From Spirochaetaceae bacterium (lineage in GTDB: Bacteria > Spirochaetota > Spirochaetia > Treponematales > Breznakiellaceae): a stretch of 13,259 bases of DNA. Position numbers and translations under genes: made by a program. The stretch spans positions 1-13,259 of the forward strand of contig JAIRPM010000065.1 in NCBI GenBank assembly GCA_031257075.1, in the 5' to 3' direction. This document shows positions 6,013 to 13,259 of the stretch, in pieces (position 1 is the stretch's first letter; every line of letters begins with the position of its first letter). The notes under the pieces are model-generated. The model had not been told where the DNA came from and did no database searches. It saw nothing but the letters and a program-made list of their open reading frames with translations.

Positions 6013-8004
6013 ATGGCAGAAACAATAACAAGCAAAAGGCTTTTAGGCGTGGTTGTACCGGTAGGGGCGCTTCGAGGCAAAGAAAGCATAGGGGTAGGAG
6101 AGTTTCCCGACATTGTGGAATTGGCGCGGCTGGTTAGGGAATTGGGCTTTGAACTCATCCAACTTTTGCCGGTCAATGATACCGGTTATGAGAGTTCGCC
6201 CTACTTTGCGCTCACCGCGTTTGCCCTCAATCCCATTTATCTGCGTATCGGCCTTTTGCCTGAAGCGCAGGACTTTAAAGGCGCGCTCAATGAAATACGC
6301 GAACGGTTTGAAAAAGAAGTTCGTTATCCTTACTATAAGATTGCCAAGGCAAAAATAGACCTGTTACACGATATCTATGAAGCCAACAAGGGAACAATCG
6401 AAAAAAACGCGGATTTGAGCAAATGGATAACAGCAAATAAATGGATAATTCCCTATGCCGTTTATCGTGTTCTTAAAGATGAAAACGGCATGAAGAGTTG
6501 GAAAGACTGGCCGGCATCCCGCCATTTAAACGCAAAAGAAATCGAAGCGCTCTGGAATAATAATGCCAAACGTTCCGCCCACCTCTTTTGGGCATGGGTG
6601 CAGTACCATTTGGACGCGCAGTTTGCCGAGGCTGCGGCGGAAACTGCCCGGCTCGGCATCGTACTCAAAGGAGACATTCCCATATTGATGAATGAAGATT
6701 CCGCCGATGTGTGGGCGCATCCCGAACTGTTTATCCAAACCGAATCGGCGGGTGCTCCGCCTGATGTATACAGCCCCGGCGGCCAGAACTGGGGGTTTCC
6801 CATTTACAACTGGGCCGCGCACGAAGCGGAAAACTTCGCATGGTGGAAAAAACGCTTATCTGTTGCTGAACGTTACTACAAAGCCTATCGCATAGACCAT
6901 GTACTCGGATTTTTCCGTATATGGGCAACGGAACGGAAGAACCGGAACGCTACTTTGGGGCGTTACATTGAGTCCGCGCTGGTGAAACATTCCGACCTGA
7001 AAGCGCTTGGCTACAATTCGGGCAGAATACGCTGGATAACAGAAGCGCACATCCCCACTCACGAAGTATGGGAAGCGGTACAGCGTTCGGGCGGCGGAAA
7101 TGAAAATGATGTACGCCGTGTTTTTGATGTTGCGTTGGAACGAATCGGAAACGAAGAACTCTGGTTGTTCAAAAAGACAATAACCTGCGAAAACGATATT
7201 TTTGCGCTTGATATTCATCCGGCAGGCAGGAATTATCTTGCGCTCAGTTGGGCAAACCGCATCTTTATGGAAACGGGCAAGGGAACGGGGGAATACATCC
7301 CGCTTTGGTATTACAAAACATCCCGCGCTTACAGTTCGTTAAACAATGAGGAAAAAACAGCGCTCGAAAAAATGCTCGAAAAAAAGAAAAACGCTTCCGA
7401 AAAAATTTGGGAAGCGCAGGGCAAAAAACTGCTTACCGTACTTGCCGAAAGTTCTTCAATGCTTCCCTGCGCTGAAGACTTAGGCGTGGTGCCTGAATGT
7501 GTTACCAAAACACTTGCCAAATTGAAAATACTTGGGTTGCGCGTTATGCGTTGGTACCGCGCATGGGAAAAGGAAGGGTCGCCGTACATTCCCTTTTCCG
7601 CTTATCCCGAACTTTCGGTGTGTACCGCTGCTGTTCATGACAGTTCTACCGTCCGCGAATGGTGGGAACGGGAAGCCCAGCAGGAAGAATTGGCGCACTT
7701 TATTGGAGCGCCTTCACTGCCCCGCATATACAATCCGGGAACGGCGCGGGCTATACTCAAAGCAATCGCGCAGTCGGCTTCGCGTTTCCGCGTTTTTCAA
7801 ATTCAGGATTTGCTGCATCTGTCGGCGAGGTGGTATGCGGATGACCCCGCTTCAGAGCGCATCAATGTTCCCGGTTCTAACAACGAATTCAATTGGACAT
7901 GGCGGCTACCCGCGTCTATAGACAAGATAGCCGGCGACACCGAACTGCTCAATGCGATGAGAGAACTTTCAGACGTGAAAAAAAACGTCAAGAAAAAAGG
8001 GTGA
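6013..8004 (+). CDS. malQ: 4-alpha-glucanotransferase (amylomaltase, GH77)
   Basis: The 663-residue product starts at ATG 6013 with AAGGAGA about 10 nt upstream. It moves alpha-1,4-glucan segments between maltodextrins in the cytoplasm (EC 2.4.1.25), serving maltose, starch or glycogen use. GH77 blocks appear in order: LLPVNDTGYESSPYFALTAF near 51-70, KGDIPILMNEDSADVW near 219-234, and GAPPDVYSPGGQNWG near 247-261. The nucleophile is D295 in YRIDH, the acid/base E488 in CAEDLG, and the third acidic residue D543 in VHDSS. Length is between the compact thermophile type (about 500) and the E. coli enzyme (about 694), with additional sequence at about 300-390 and a lysine-rich stretch near 450-470. 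No other maltose or glycogen gene is adjacent. All catalytic residues are intact. Confidence 0.95.
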   Translation: MAETITSKRLLGVVVPVGALRGKESIGVGEFPDIVELARLVRELGFELIQLLPVNDTGYESSPYFALTAFALNPIYLRIGLLPEAQDFKGALNEIRERFEKEVRYPYYKIAKAKIDLLHDIYEANKGTIEKNADLSKWITANKWIIPYAVYRVLKDENGMKSWKDWPASRHLNAKEIEALWNNNAKRSAHLFWAWVQYHLDAQFAEAAAETARLGIVLKGDIPILMNEDSADVWAHPELFIQTESAGAPPDVYSPGGQNWGFPIYNWAAHEAENFAWWKKRLSVAERYYKAYRIDHVLGFFRIWATERKNRNATLGRYIESALVKHSDLKALGYNSGRIRWITEAHIPTHEVWEAVQRSGGGNENDVRRVFDVALERIGNEELWLFKKTITCENDIFALDIHPAGRNYLALSWANRIFMETGKGTGEYIPLWYYKTSRAYSSLNNEEKTALEKMLEKKKNASEKIWEAQGKKLLTVLAESSSMLPCAEDLGVVPECVTKTLAKLKILGLRVMRWYRAWEKEGSPYIPFSAYPELSVCTAAVHDSSTVREWWEREAQQEELAHFIGAPSLPRIYNPGTARAILKAIAQSASRFRVFQIQDLLHLSARWYADDPASERINVPGSNNEFNWTWRLPASIDKIAGDTELLNAMRELSDVKKNVKKKG

Positions 8005-8043
8005 TTTTTGACAACGGCATAGTATAGAAAAAAGTTTACAGCG

Positions 8044-8083
8044 GCATGTCATTGATATGGACAAACAATTGAAAATGATATGC
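8044..8083 (+). promoter_or_regulatory. Inverted repeat overlapping a candidate promoter
   Basis: GCATGTCATT (8044-8053) and AATGATATGC (8074-8083) form a 10-bp stem with one G-T pair and a 20-nt loop. A possible promoter TTGATA (8052-8057), 18 nt, TGATAT (8076-8081) uses bases from both arms, so the repeat could be an operator for the signalling gene at 8123. A consensus TTGACA at 8008-8013 has no suitably spaced -10. There is no T-run after the stem, so it is unlikely to terminate malQ. Confidence 0.35.
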
Positions 8084-8122
8084 TGCCTTCAAACTGCCTG
8101 AACCTGTCAAAAGGCGGAATAA

Positions 8123-9403
8123 ATGATAGCGGTAATTAACTCAGACTCAGAGTTGGAAGGAAAAATACAACAAGCGCTTACCAAATTCGGGGTTGCGCCG
8201 GAGGAATTAAAATTCTTAAGCACTCCAGAGGTGATAACCGATATTGTTAAATTTTATTTTCCCGAAATCATTATTATCAATCTCTCTGACACAACACTCA
8301 AGATTGATGACGTTATATCCCTTATCAACCTTGACCGCCGGTTTCTCAGTTTTGGCGTGGTTGCCATATTTAACGCGAGCGGTGATGGGGAAGAAACGTT
8401 CCTTGCTAAATACCGCACCAGCAACATTATTACCTTTTTGGAAAACTACCGCATTGCCAGTAATTTGGGACTTATCGTAAAAATTATACGGCAAAATTAT
8501 CAACTTATTTTTCAAAGTGATTTTGCCACCAATATACGCGATGGCGCGAGCGGCAGTCTTTTGATTGAAAATAATATACAATCCGTTTCGGCATATACAG
8601 GGATTATCTCTACGATGCTCGTCCGCCGCGGCATCATTTGGCCTGATGATAAAATCCAATTGCAAATAGCGCTGGAAGAATTGATAGTCAACGCTATTGA
8701 ACATGGAAACTGCGGCATTACCTACGAAGATAAATCACGCGGGCTGGAAGAAGGCCGTTCGGTTGTAGACCTTGTTGAGGAACGTAACCGCGACCCGAAA
8801 ATCGCCGCACGTAAAGTAGAAGTGCTTTGGGATATCGAAGACACGCAGACGGTTCTTTCTATTATTGACCAGGGGAAAGGTTTTGATGTTATGGCGCTTC
8901 TAAATAAACTTCGAGACCAGGATAAAATGAGTTTTCATGGACGTGGAATACGGCTTGCTTCCGCGCTGGCACGGGAAGTAAAGTACAGCCGCCGAGGAAA
9001 TAAGGTTTCACTTTATCTGGATAATACAAATGCCGAACATGACATTCCGCCCGGATTGCGCGCCGGCGAGCCTATTATTGTAAAAAAAGGCGACATTATT
9101 GTCCGCGAAGGCGAAGAAAGCGATTGTTTGTTCTACATTACCAGCGGCAAATATATTGTCTATGTAAACGGAAAACGTGTTGATACCGTTACGCCCAACG
9201 AAATTTTTATGGGTGAGATGGCTTTTATATTGAGCCAGACGCGTACAGCAACAATAATTGCCGACGGCCCGGGAAAACTTGTCCGTATAGACCACAAAGC
9301 GTTTATTAGCATCATCCGTGAATATCCGCACTACGTAATGTTTTTATCACGCCTTATTGCCCAGCGCCTGCTGCGCCGTTCCGGCCCCTCCGCAAAAAAA
9401 TAG
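8123..9403 (+). CDS. Signalling protein: degenerate receiver, HATPase and cyclic-nucleotide-binding domain
   Basis: The 426-residue soluble protein has three parts. Residues 1-125 resemble a response-regulator receiver fold, but the usual phosphorylated Asp at the end of strand three appears as N53 (IIINLSD) and the conserved Lys region is not evident. Residues 145-300 form a GHKL ATPase of the RsbW/anti-sigma type: N-box EELIVNAIEHGN (185-196), G1 box DQGKGFD (249-255) and G2 box HGRGIRLA (272-279). Residues 310-415 are a cNMP-binding domain with a phosphate-binding cassette MGEMAFILSQTRTAT (363-377), including G364-E365 and R374. It has no histidine phosphorylation domain, so it more likely sequesters a partner or phosphorylates it on Ser/Thr than acts as a sensor histidine kinase. 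It may be controlled by cAMP or c-di-nucleotide. Start ATG 8123 has AAGG 8 nt upstream. Confidence 0.88.
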   Translation: MIAVINSDSELEGKIQQALTKFGVAPEELKFLSTPEVITDIVKFYFPEIIIINLSDTTLKIDDVISLINLDRRFLSFGVVAIFNASGDGEETFLAKYRTSNIITFLENYRIASNLGLIVKIIRQNYQLIFQSDFATNIRDGASGSLLIENNIQSVSAYTGIISTMLVRRGIIWPDDKIQLQIALEELIVNAIEHGNCGITYEDKSRGLEEGRSVVDLVEERNRDPKIAARKVEVLWDIEDTQTVLSIIDQGKGFDVMALLNKLRDQDKMSFHGRGIRLASALAREVKYSRRGNKVSLYLDNTNAEHDIPPGLRAGEPIIVKKGDIIVREGEESDCLFYITSGKYIVYVNGKRVDTVTPNEIFMGEMAFILSQTRTATIIADGPGKLVRIDHKAFISIIREYPHYVMFLSRLIAQRLLRRSGPSAKK

Positions 9404-9477
9404 CCGCCAAAATTTCGGCCGGATTGTTTCCCAGTGCCTACAGAAACAGGACACTTCCCGCTCATATATATTTGCGC

Positions 9478-9483
9478 TACTAT
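9478..9483 (+). promoter_or_regulatory. -10 box placed for leaderless transcription of the HAD gene
   Basis: TACTAT (9478-9483), the same -10 sequence as the tRNA promoter, is followed by exactly 6 nt and then ATG 9490. The AGGG between them is only 2 nt from the ATG, too close to act as a Shine-Dalgarno. The -35 region (TTCCCG at 17 nt) is weak. Confidence 0.4.
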
Positions 9484-9489
9484 AGGGCT

Positions 9490-10329
9490 ATGAACGATAT
9501 ACGCCTCATCGCTCTCGACCTTGACGATACTCTTTTGCGTTCCGACCTTACCATTTCGTTGCGTACACGCAAGGTGCTCAAAAAAGCTGCCGCCAAAGGA
9601 ACGGCGATAGCGCTGGCAAGCGGGCGTGTTCTTTCCGGTGTGGAAAACTACCTTCGTATGCTCGGGCTCAACAAAGCAAAAGGCTATGCGGTGTGCGGAA
9701 ACGGGACGGTTATCTATGAAAGCGATACCGGCAAGGCTATTTGGGAGACCAAACTGGAACCCAAAACGGCGCTTATCGCGTTTAATCTTGTTGATGCCGA
9801 GGGCTTTCCCGTTCTTGTTTTCGAGCATAACGTAACCTATGTTTCGTTTCACAACGAATTCGCGGATATAGACGAAAAACTTACAGGAACGCGGCAGTTG
9901 GTTCCGCCGGATTTCCGCGAATTGCTGCGTAAAGGTACTTACAAACTGGTCATTCCCGCAGACCCGGGATTTATCAATAATTTAGAAATTATTTTGAACA
10001 ACATTCTTGGCAAGTCTATTACGCTGTTTACCAGCAAACCCTATTATCTTGAAATTCTGCCGCCCGATACCAACAAAGGTACCGGCCTTGCCCGTGTCGC
10101 GGAAATGCTTGGCATTCAACGCGAGCAGGTTATGGCCTTTGGTGATTCGATGAATGACGAGGCAATGATTCGCTGGGCAGGCTGTTCAGTCGCTATGCTA
10201 AACGGCGATGACCGTGTCAAAGCGGCCGCCCGCCTTGTTACCGTCCGCACAAATGATGATGACGGTGTTGCCGATATTGTAGAACGCTATGTGCTTGGAA
10301 ATGAACAACTACCGCCGCCGCGTATATAA
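9490..10329 (+). CDS. Cof-type HAD-superfamily phosphatase
   Basis: I chose ATG 9490 (279 residues) because the HAD motif I, LDLDDTLL, begins at residue 8, as usual in the family. An in-frame TTG at 9424 would add 22 residues of unlikely sequence. Motif II is ALASGR, the motif III lysine is in GTYKLVIP, and motif IV is GDSMNDEAM, so the active site is complete. The large cap between motifs II and III fits subtype IIB (Cof). These are cytoplasmic Mg-dependent phosphatases acting on sugar phosphates, flavin or pyridoxal phosphate and similar small molecules; sequence alone does not give the substrate. The following lipoprotein gene starts inside its 3' end, suggesting translational coupling. 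Confidence 0.92.
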   Translation: MNDIRLIALDLDDTLLRSDLTISLRTRKVLKKAAAKGTAIALASGRVLSGVENYLRMLGLNKAKGYAVCGNGTVIYESDTGKAIWETKLEPKTALIAFNLVDAEGFPVLVFEHNVTYVSFHNEFADIDEKLTGTRQLVPPDFRELLRKGTYKLVIPADPGFINNLEIILNNILGKSITLFTSKPYYLEILPPDTNKGTGLARVAEMLGIQREQVMAFGDSMNDEAMIRWAGCSVAMLNGDDRVKAAARLVTVRTNDDDGVADIVERYVLGNEQLPPPRI

Positions 10330-11008
10330 CATAGGTGTTATAGTGGGCGCTTTCTTTTGCCTGCAAGCTTGTTCTTTAACAATGGACATTACGCTTGCTG
10401 CGGATGCTTCATGCGTATTCACGGTTGATACGCAGTTACAGCCGGCGACCGCCGCCCTTTTCAAAAACCTCAACGATGCAAGCGCCGGAGACACCGTCAT
10501 TGACGCGGAACTTTTTAACAAAGGCATAAGCGCGTCAAAAGGCATAAAATCGGCGCGCCTTAAAAACATAGGGCCGGCCTCCATAGCCGGAACAATCGAG
10601 GTATCAAAATTAGATGTATTTATTTCCGGCGCGCGGCAGGCGCCGGTCGTATTCGAAAATGTGCCTTCCGGGGGTAAATTTGCCCTTACGCTCACTATTG
10701 AAACCGGAGAGGCGTTTCTTTCCTCTATTTCCCCCGACCTTGCCGACTATGTTTCCGCCCTGCTTGCCCCGATAGCCACCGGCGAGCGTTTAAGCAGGCA
10801 GGAATATCTTGATTTAATTGCCGGCGTATACGGGAAAAAAATCGCCGCAGAAATTGCCGGCTCAACTATAAAACTGCTGATGCGCTTTCCCGCTCCTGTC
10901 AAACGCGCCCGGGGGCTTTCTTATAAAAGCAACACCGCCGTGCTTGAACTCCCGCTTACGGCTGTTCTTGTGCTGGAAAACGAATTGGTCTGGGAAGTAG
11001 AATGGTAA
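10301..11008 (+). CDS. Predicted lipoprotein of unknown function
   Basis: The 235-residue product from ATG 10301 begins MNNYRRR, a basic region, then a hydrophobic stretch and lipobox LQAC with Cys at 24. It should be exported and lipid-anchored. An ATG at 10289 in the same frame would give 239 residues; neither start has a clear Shine-Dalgarno, and both lie inside the end of the HAD gene (29-nt overlap from 10301), so ribosomes probably reinitiate from it. The mature part alternates beta-prone stretches (MDITLAADASCVFTVDTQL, the C-terminal AVLELPLTAVLVLENELVWEVEW portion) with a helical middle (residues about 145-195). It loosely resembles LppM-like lipoproteins but lacks a C-terminal membrane segment. 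I do not recognise the family with confidence. Confidence 0.82.
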   Translation: MNNYRRRVYNIGVIVGAFFCLQACSLTMDITLAADASCVFTVDTQLQPATAALFKNLNDASAGDTVIDAELFNKGISASKGIKSARLKNIGPASIAGTIEVSKLDVFISGARQAPVVFENVPSGGKFALTLTIETGEAFLSSISPDLADYVSALLAPIATGERLSRQEYLDLIAGVYGKKIAAEIAGSTIKLLMRFPAPVKRARGLSYKSNTAVLELPLTAVLVLENELVWEVEW

Positions 11009-11023
11009 ATTGCCGGGAATGCT

Positions 11024-12394
11024 CTACTCATCAAAAAGACGCCTGCTTTCAAGGTAGTAGCGTTTTTCGCGGGCTTCACCCATAGAAAAACTTTTTCGGG
11101 GCAACGGCCCATGTGCGGCAAGAGTGGGAAAAAGGCTTTTCCGGTTGAATGGCGGCAAAATGATGCCGGCGCTCATTTCGGCGCGGGCAAGGGCATTAAG
11201 CAGGGCGCCGGTTTCGTGAACATAGTCTATTTGAACATCCGCAGGATGGGCACCTTTTCGCGCTTCATTCAGAGCGGTGTCAAGGAGCGGGTCGAGCGGC
11301 ACGGTAGAAATTCGTGAATCGGCGGTTTCAACAAGGAGCGGCGGCTGCGGTTTAGAGCCGCCAAAAACAAGCCCGTAACGGTTGTATGGAACATTTTTTT
11401 CGGCAACAAGCGCGGCAAGCGCCTCCGGGGTTTCCATTTCGCGCAGAGAATAACCGGGCAGACCGCTCAAGGTGTTCAAAAGCAGTTCCGGGCTTACATT
11501 GAAAAGCAATCTGTGTATTGGTTCGAAAACAAGGCCGGGGTCGTAGATGTTTTCAATTTCAACAAGCGCCCAACGTGCGGGATGCTTCATAATTTCAGGG
11601 TTGTCCCCATACGCTTGTTTGTATTCCTCCCACACAGCCTTTGCCGCAGCCAAAGAATGATTGCCGTCTCCTACGGCAAAAACAAAGGCATCCGCCTCTG
11701 TATGGCTGGAACGTGTAATATGAGCAAAGTAATCGCCAATGAAATTCCAGTCTGTTTTGCGGCATATAAGTTTGCCGCGTATAGAGCCTCCGCCCGCATT
11801 CAAGGGGCAATTGTAAATATACGGAGCATTGCGCAGCAATTTTTCCAGAAACGGAAAAAGAAGGTCGTCTTCATCATTGTAGAGCAGAATAACATGAGGA
11901 AGTTCTACCGGCGCGTTCCGGCGTATTTGCATACGTGCCGGCAGCCGCTCTTCAATAACGCTTTCGCTTGCGCGTACCGGCAGGCAGGCATCCGGTTTCC
12001 AGTCATACTGTTCAAGGTCGAGCGCCGCGACAAGCCCGTGCCGCATCCTGTTATGATGAGTTGTCCGTTCAACAAGAACGCCGGCATTCCGGGGCAGGGC
12101 AAACACGCTGTCCGCGCCGGGCTGCCGCTGGAGATAGCGTTTCATTGTTTGGTGAATCGCTTTGATGCGTTCGTCTATGTCTTTGCCATTAAGGTAGGCT
12201 TCGGGCAATATCATATTCAGCGTAGATGGAGCATCGCCAATTTCACGCTTTAAATTTTCCCAATAGCCGCTGTCTTGCGTAAATTGGTCGCAGGCAATGA
12301 CCGCCCATTTTTCCAAATCGGTGTCCCGCGCCGGCAAGAGAATTTCGGGTACCGCCAGCCCTATCGATTCTAATTTTTTGAGGTATGAATCCAT
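11024..12394 (-). CDS. DUF1015 family protein
   Basis: The 456-residue cytoplasmic protein starts at ATG 12394 with AAAGG about 6 nt upstream. Family blocks are clear: VIACDQFTQDSGYW (32-45), VRASESVIEERLPAR (140-154), VELPHVILLYNDEDD (163-177), AVGDGNHSLAAAKAVWEE (240-257) and KSFSMGEAREKRYYLES at the C-terminus. DUF1015 proteins are widespread in Treponema, clostridia and other anaerobes, often close to amino-acid genes such as serine biosynthesis, but their biochemical role is not established. The invariant Gly-Asp-Gly-Asn-His segment suggests a catalytic or ligand site. Here it lies 43 nt after ilvN on the same strand and may be co-transcribed. It converges with the lipoprotein gene, with only 15 nt between stops. 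Confidence 0.92.
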   Translation of the reverse strand: MDSYLKKLESIGLAVPEILLPARDTDLEKWAVIACDQFTQDSGYWENLKREIGDAPSTLNMILPEAYLNGKDIDERIKAIHQTMKRYLQRQPGADSVFALPRNAGVLVERTTHHNRMRHGLVAALDLEQYDWKPDACLPVRASESVIEERLPARMQIRRNAPVELPHVILLYNDEDDLLFPFLEKLLRNAPYIYNCPLNAGGGSIRGKLICRKTDWNFIGDYFAHITRSSHTEADAFVFAVGDGNHSLAAAKAVWEEYKQAYGDNPEIMKHPARWALVEIENIYDPGLVFEPIHRLLFNVSPELLLNTLSGLPGYSLREMETPEALAALVAEKNVPYNRYGLVFGGSKPQPPLLVETADSRISTVPLDPLLDTALNEARKGAHPADVQIDYVHETGALLNALARAEMSAGIILPPFNRKSLFPTLAAHGPLPRKSFSMGEAREKRYYLESRRLFDE

Positions 12395-12437
12395 TTTTAT
12401 CCTTTTATTTTATATAGAATAGCGCCGCGGCAAACGC

Positions 12438-12950
12438 TCATTGCTGCCCGCTATCTACGGTCAAAACGTTGGTTCCCCGTTCCAGCGCTACCGAACCGGT
12501 ACGGGCCATTTCCAGAATGCCATAAGGGCGTAAAAGTTGAATGAGCCCTTCGATTTTTTCCGGGCTGCCGGTGGCTTCTATAGTGATGGTTGTGGGGGAT
12601 ATGTCAATAACGCGGGAACGGAAGATAGCGGCCACTTCGACAATGGCAGGGCGGGTTTTCTCGCCGGCGCTGATTTTTACCAGCATAATTTCCCGCCGTA
12701 TGTAGGACGAGTCATGAAGGCCGCGTATTGCTATAACATCAACCAATTTGTCAAGTTGCTTTATAATTTGTTCAAGTACAGTGTCATCGCCTGCCGCGAC
12801 AATGGTCATCCGGGAAAGGGCGGGGTTTTCCGTTTCACCAACCGTAAGGCTGTCAATATTAAACCCCCGCCGGCTAAAAAGGCCGGCAACCCGGCTCAAC
12901 GTACCCGCCCGGTTTTCAACAAGAACAGATAATACATGTTTTTTCATCAT
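12438..12950 (-). CDS. ilvN: Acetolactate synthase, small regulatory subunit
   Basis: The 170-residue product has the family's normal length. Residues 4-77 form an ACT domain (VLVENRAGTLSRVAGLFSRR, then GFNIDSLTVG), and 85-160 match the C-terminal IlvN domain (REIMLVKI, then RPYGILEMARTG). It binds the catalytic subunit IlvB and confers valine feedback control on the first shared step of valine, leucine and isoleucine synthesis (EC 2.2.1.6). ilvB is not upstream on this strand within the window, where a promoter and repeats are found instead. The first two codons are both ATG; AAGAG a few nt upstream is a modest ribosome site. The DUF1015 gene follows in the same direction. Confidence 0.95.
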   Translation of the reverse strand: MMKKHVLSVLVENRAGTLSRVAGLFSRRGFNIDSLTVGETENPALSRMTIVAAGDDTVLEQIIKQLDKLVDVIAIRGLHDSSYIRREIMLVKISAGEKTRPAIVEVAAIFRSRVIDISPTTITIEATGSPEKIEGLIQLLRPYGILEMARTGSVALERGTNVLTVDSGQQ

Positions 12951-12972
12951 AGTGACTCTTAGCCCTTGAAAA

Positions 12973-13002
12973 ATGCTACCTGTTTGAAAGGCGGCGCGTC
13001 AA
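12973..13002 (-). promoter_or_regulatory. Promoter of ilvN
   Basis: On the minus strand TTGACG (13002-12997) and TAGCAT (12978-12973) are 18 nt apart. Transcription would start near 12966 and give a leader of about 16 nt before ATG 12950, too short for an attenuator with leader peptide. Confidence 0.6.
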
Positions 13003-13020
13003 TAGGTCAAAATGTCGAGC

Positions 13021-13053
13021 CAGCAATTTTACTTTTAGCCGCCTCTGGCGTGG
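13021..13053 (+). repeat. Dispersed repeat family A, copy 2
   Basis: CAGCAATTTTACTTT followed by TAGCCGCCTCTGGCGTGG matches the minus strand of 415-449 with a 2-nt deletion and a few substitutions. Like copy 1 it lies between two divergent promoters. Confidence 0.7.
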
Positions 13054-13061
13054 GGTATAAC

Positions 13062-13084
13062 AAAGAGCGGGAAATGCCCTCTTT
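13062..13084. other. Short hairpin
   Basis: AAAGAGCGGG (13062-13071) and CCCTCTTT (13077-13084) can pair around a 5-nt loop with one small bulge. No T-run follows on either strand, so I do not call it a terminator. Confidence 0.3.
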
Positions 13085-13120
13085 CCGCCCTCTACCGCTA
13101 CCGCCTGCCACCGCCTGCTC

Positions 13121-13148
13121 ACCACCCACTACCCACCACCCACTACCC
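13121..13148. repeat. Two 14-bp tandem repeats forming a G-quadruplex motif on the minus strand
   Basis: ACCACCCACTACCC occurs twice without interruption (13121-13134 and 13135-13148). On the minus strand, 13148-13125 reads as four GGG runs with loops TAGT, TGGT and TAGT, a regular canonical G-quadruplex pattern. Similar C-rich sequence (two CCGCCTGC copies) lies just to the left. The motif ends 12 nt before a -35 box. Confidence 0.75.
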
Positions 13149-13160
13149 ACACAAAATCGC

Positions 13161-13189
13161 TTGACATTTTTTTCAAAGTGCAGTATAGT
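13161..13189 (+). promoter_or_regulatory. Strong promoter for the gene beyond the right edge
   Basis: TTGACA (13161-13166) and TATAGT (13184-13189) are separated by 17 nt, the best promoter match in the window. The predicted start near 13196 leaves a leader of about 64 nt to the window end. Confidence 0.75.
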
Positions 13190-13247
13190 AGAGGGAAAGG
13201 CTGGCAATACTTCCCAGTTTGGGGGGCGGCCTTAGAATTACTTACAT

Positions 13248-13254
13248 AGAGGAG
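13248..13254 (+). promoter_or_regulatory. Ribosome binding site of a gene starting past the window
   Basis: AGAGGAG at 13248-13254 is followed by ACAAA and the window end. Normal spacing predicts a start codon at about 13260, downstream of the strong promoter at 13161. Confidence 0.6.
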
Positions 13255-13259
13255 ACAAA

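Noticed and set aside
9424..9489. N-terminal extension of the HAD protein from TTG 9424
   Set aside because: The 22 added residues have no family counterpart, and motif I would lie unusually far from the start.
13121..13148. CRISPR-like array
   Set aside because: Only two contiguous 14-bp units with no spacers and no cas genes.
12966..13235. 89-codon plus-strand ORF in the right control region
   Set aside because: It runs through the ilvN promoter, repeat A, the tandem repeat and the next promoter. The Thr/His/Pro-rich part is just the translated tandem repeat.

Overview
The window looks like a chromosomal segment from a spirochaete of the Treponema clade, perhaps a termite-gut-type treponeme. 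This is inferred from style, not proven. It has mid-range GC, loosely conserved lipoprotein signals, a protein joining a kinase-type ATPase domain to a cyclic-nucleotide-binding domain, a DUF1015 gene, and short dispersed repeats between genes. I see no phage, transposase gene, plasmid function or CRISPR array.

Layout, left to right. The left edge holds the first 65 codons of a minus-strand gene with an Ala/Pro/Gln-rich acidic N-terminus. A 350-nt gap follows, containing promoters in both directions and two families of short repeat. Next is a tRNA-Arg(CCG) gene whose transcript appears to continue, after only 12 nt, into two overlapping membrane-protein genes (633-1550 and 1543-3438). Both of these have three transmembrane segments, a periplasmic domain, then three more segments; the second carries sequence resembling the lipid-exporter permeases LptF/LptG. 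Convergent to them is a minus-strand pair: a TPR lipoprotein gene followed by hisD (histidinol dehydrogenase). A 216-nt divergent region containing a long imperfect hairpin separates that pair from malQ (4-alpha-glucanotransferase, GH77).

Downstream on the plus strand are a signalling protein (degenerate receiver + HATPase + cNMP-binding domain), a Cof-type HAD hydrolase and an overlapping lipoprotein gene. These converge on a minus-strand pair: ilvN (acetolactate synthase regulatory subunit), then a DUF1015 gene. The right edge is a divergent control region with a promoter for ilvN, a second copy of one dispersed repeat, a G-quadruplex-capable tandem repeat, and a strong promoter plus ribosome binding site for a gene starting just beyond the window.

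Functionally the window mixes housekeeping metabolism (histidine, branched-chain amino acids, glucan use), envelope proteins (two lipoproteins and two membrane proteins) and one signalling protein. The most interesting items are the diverged LptF/LptG-like pair, the tRNA-mRNA co-transcription, two genes whose -10 boxes sit exactly where leaderless transcription would be expected, the dispersed repeats located between divergent promoters, and the G4 motif next to a promoter.
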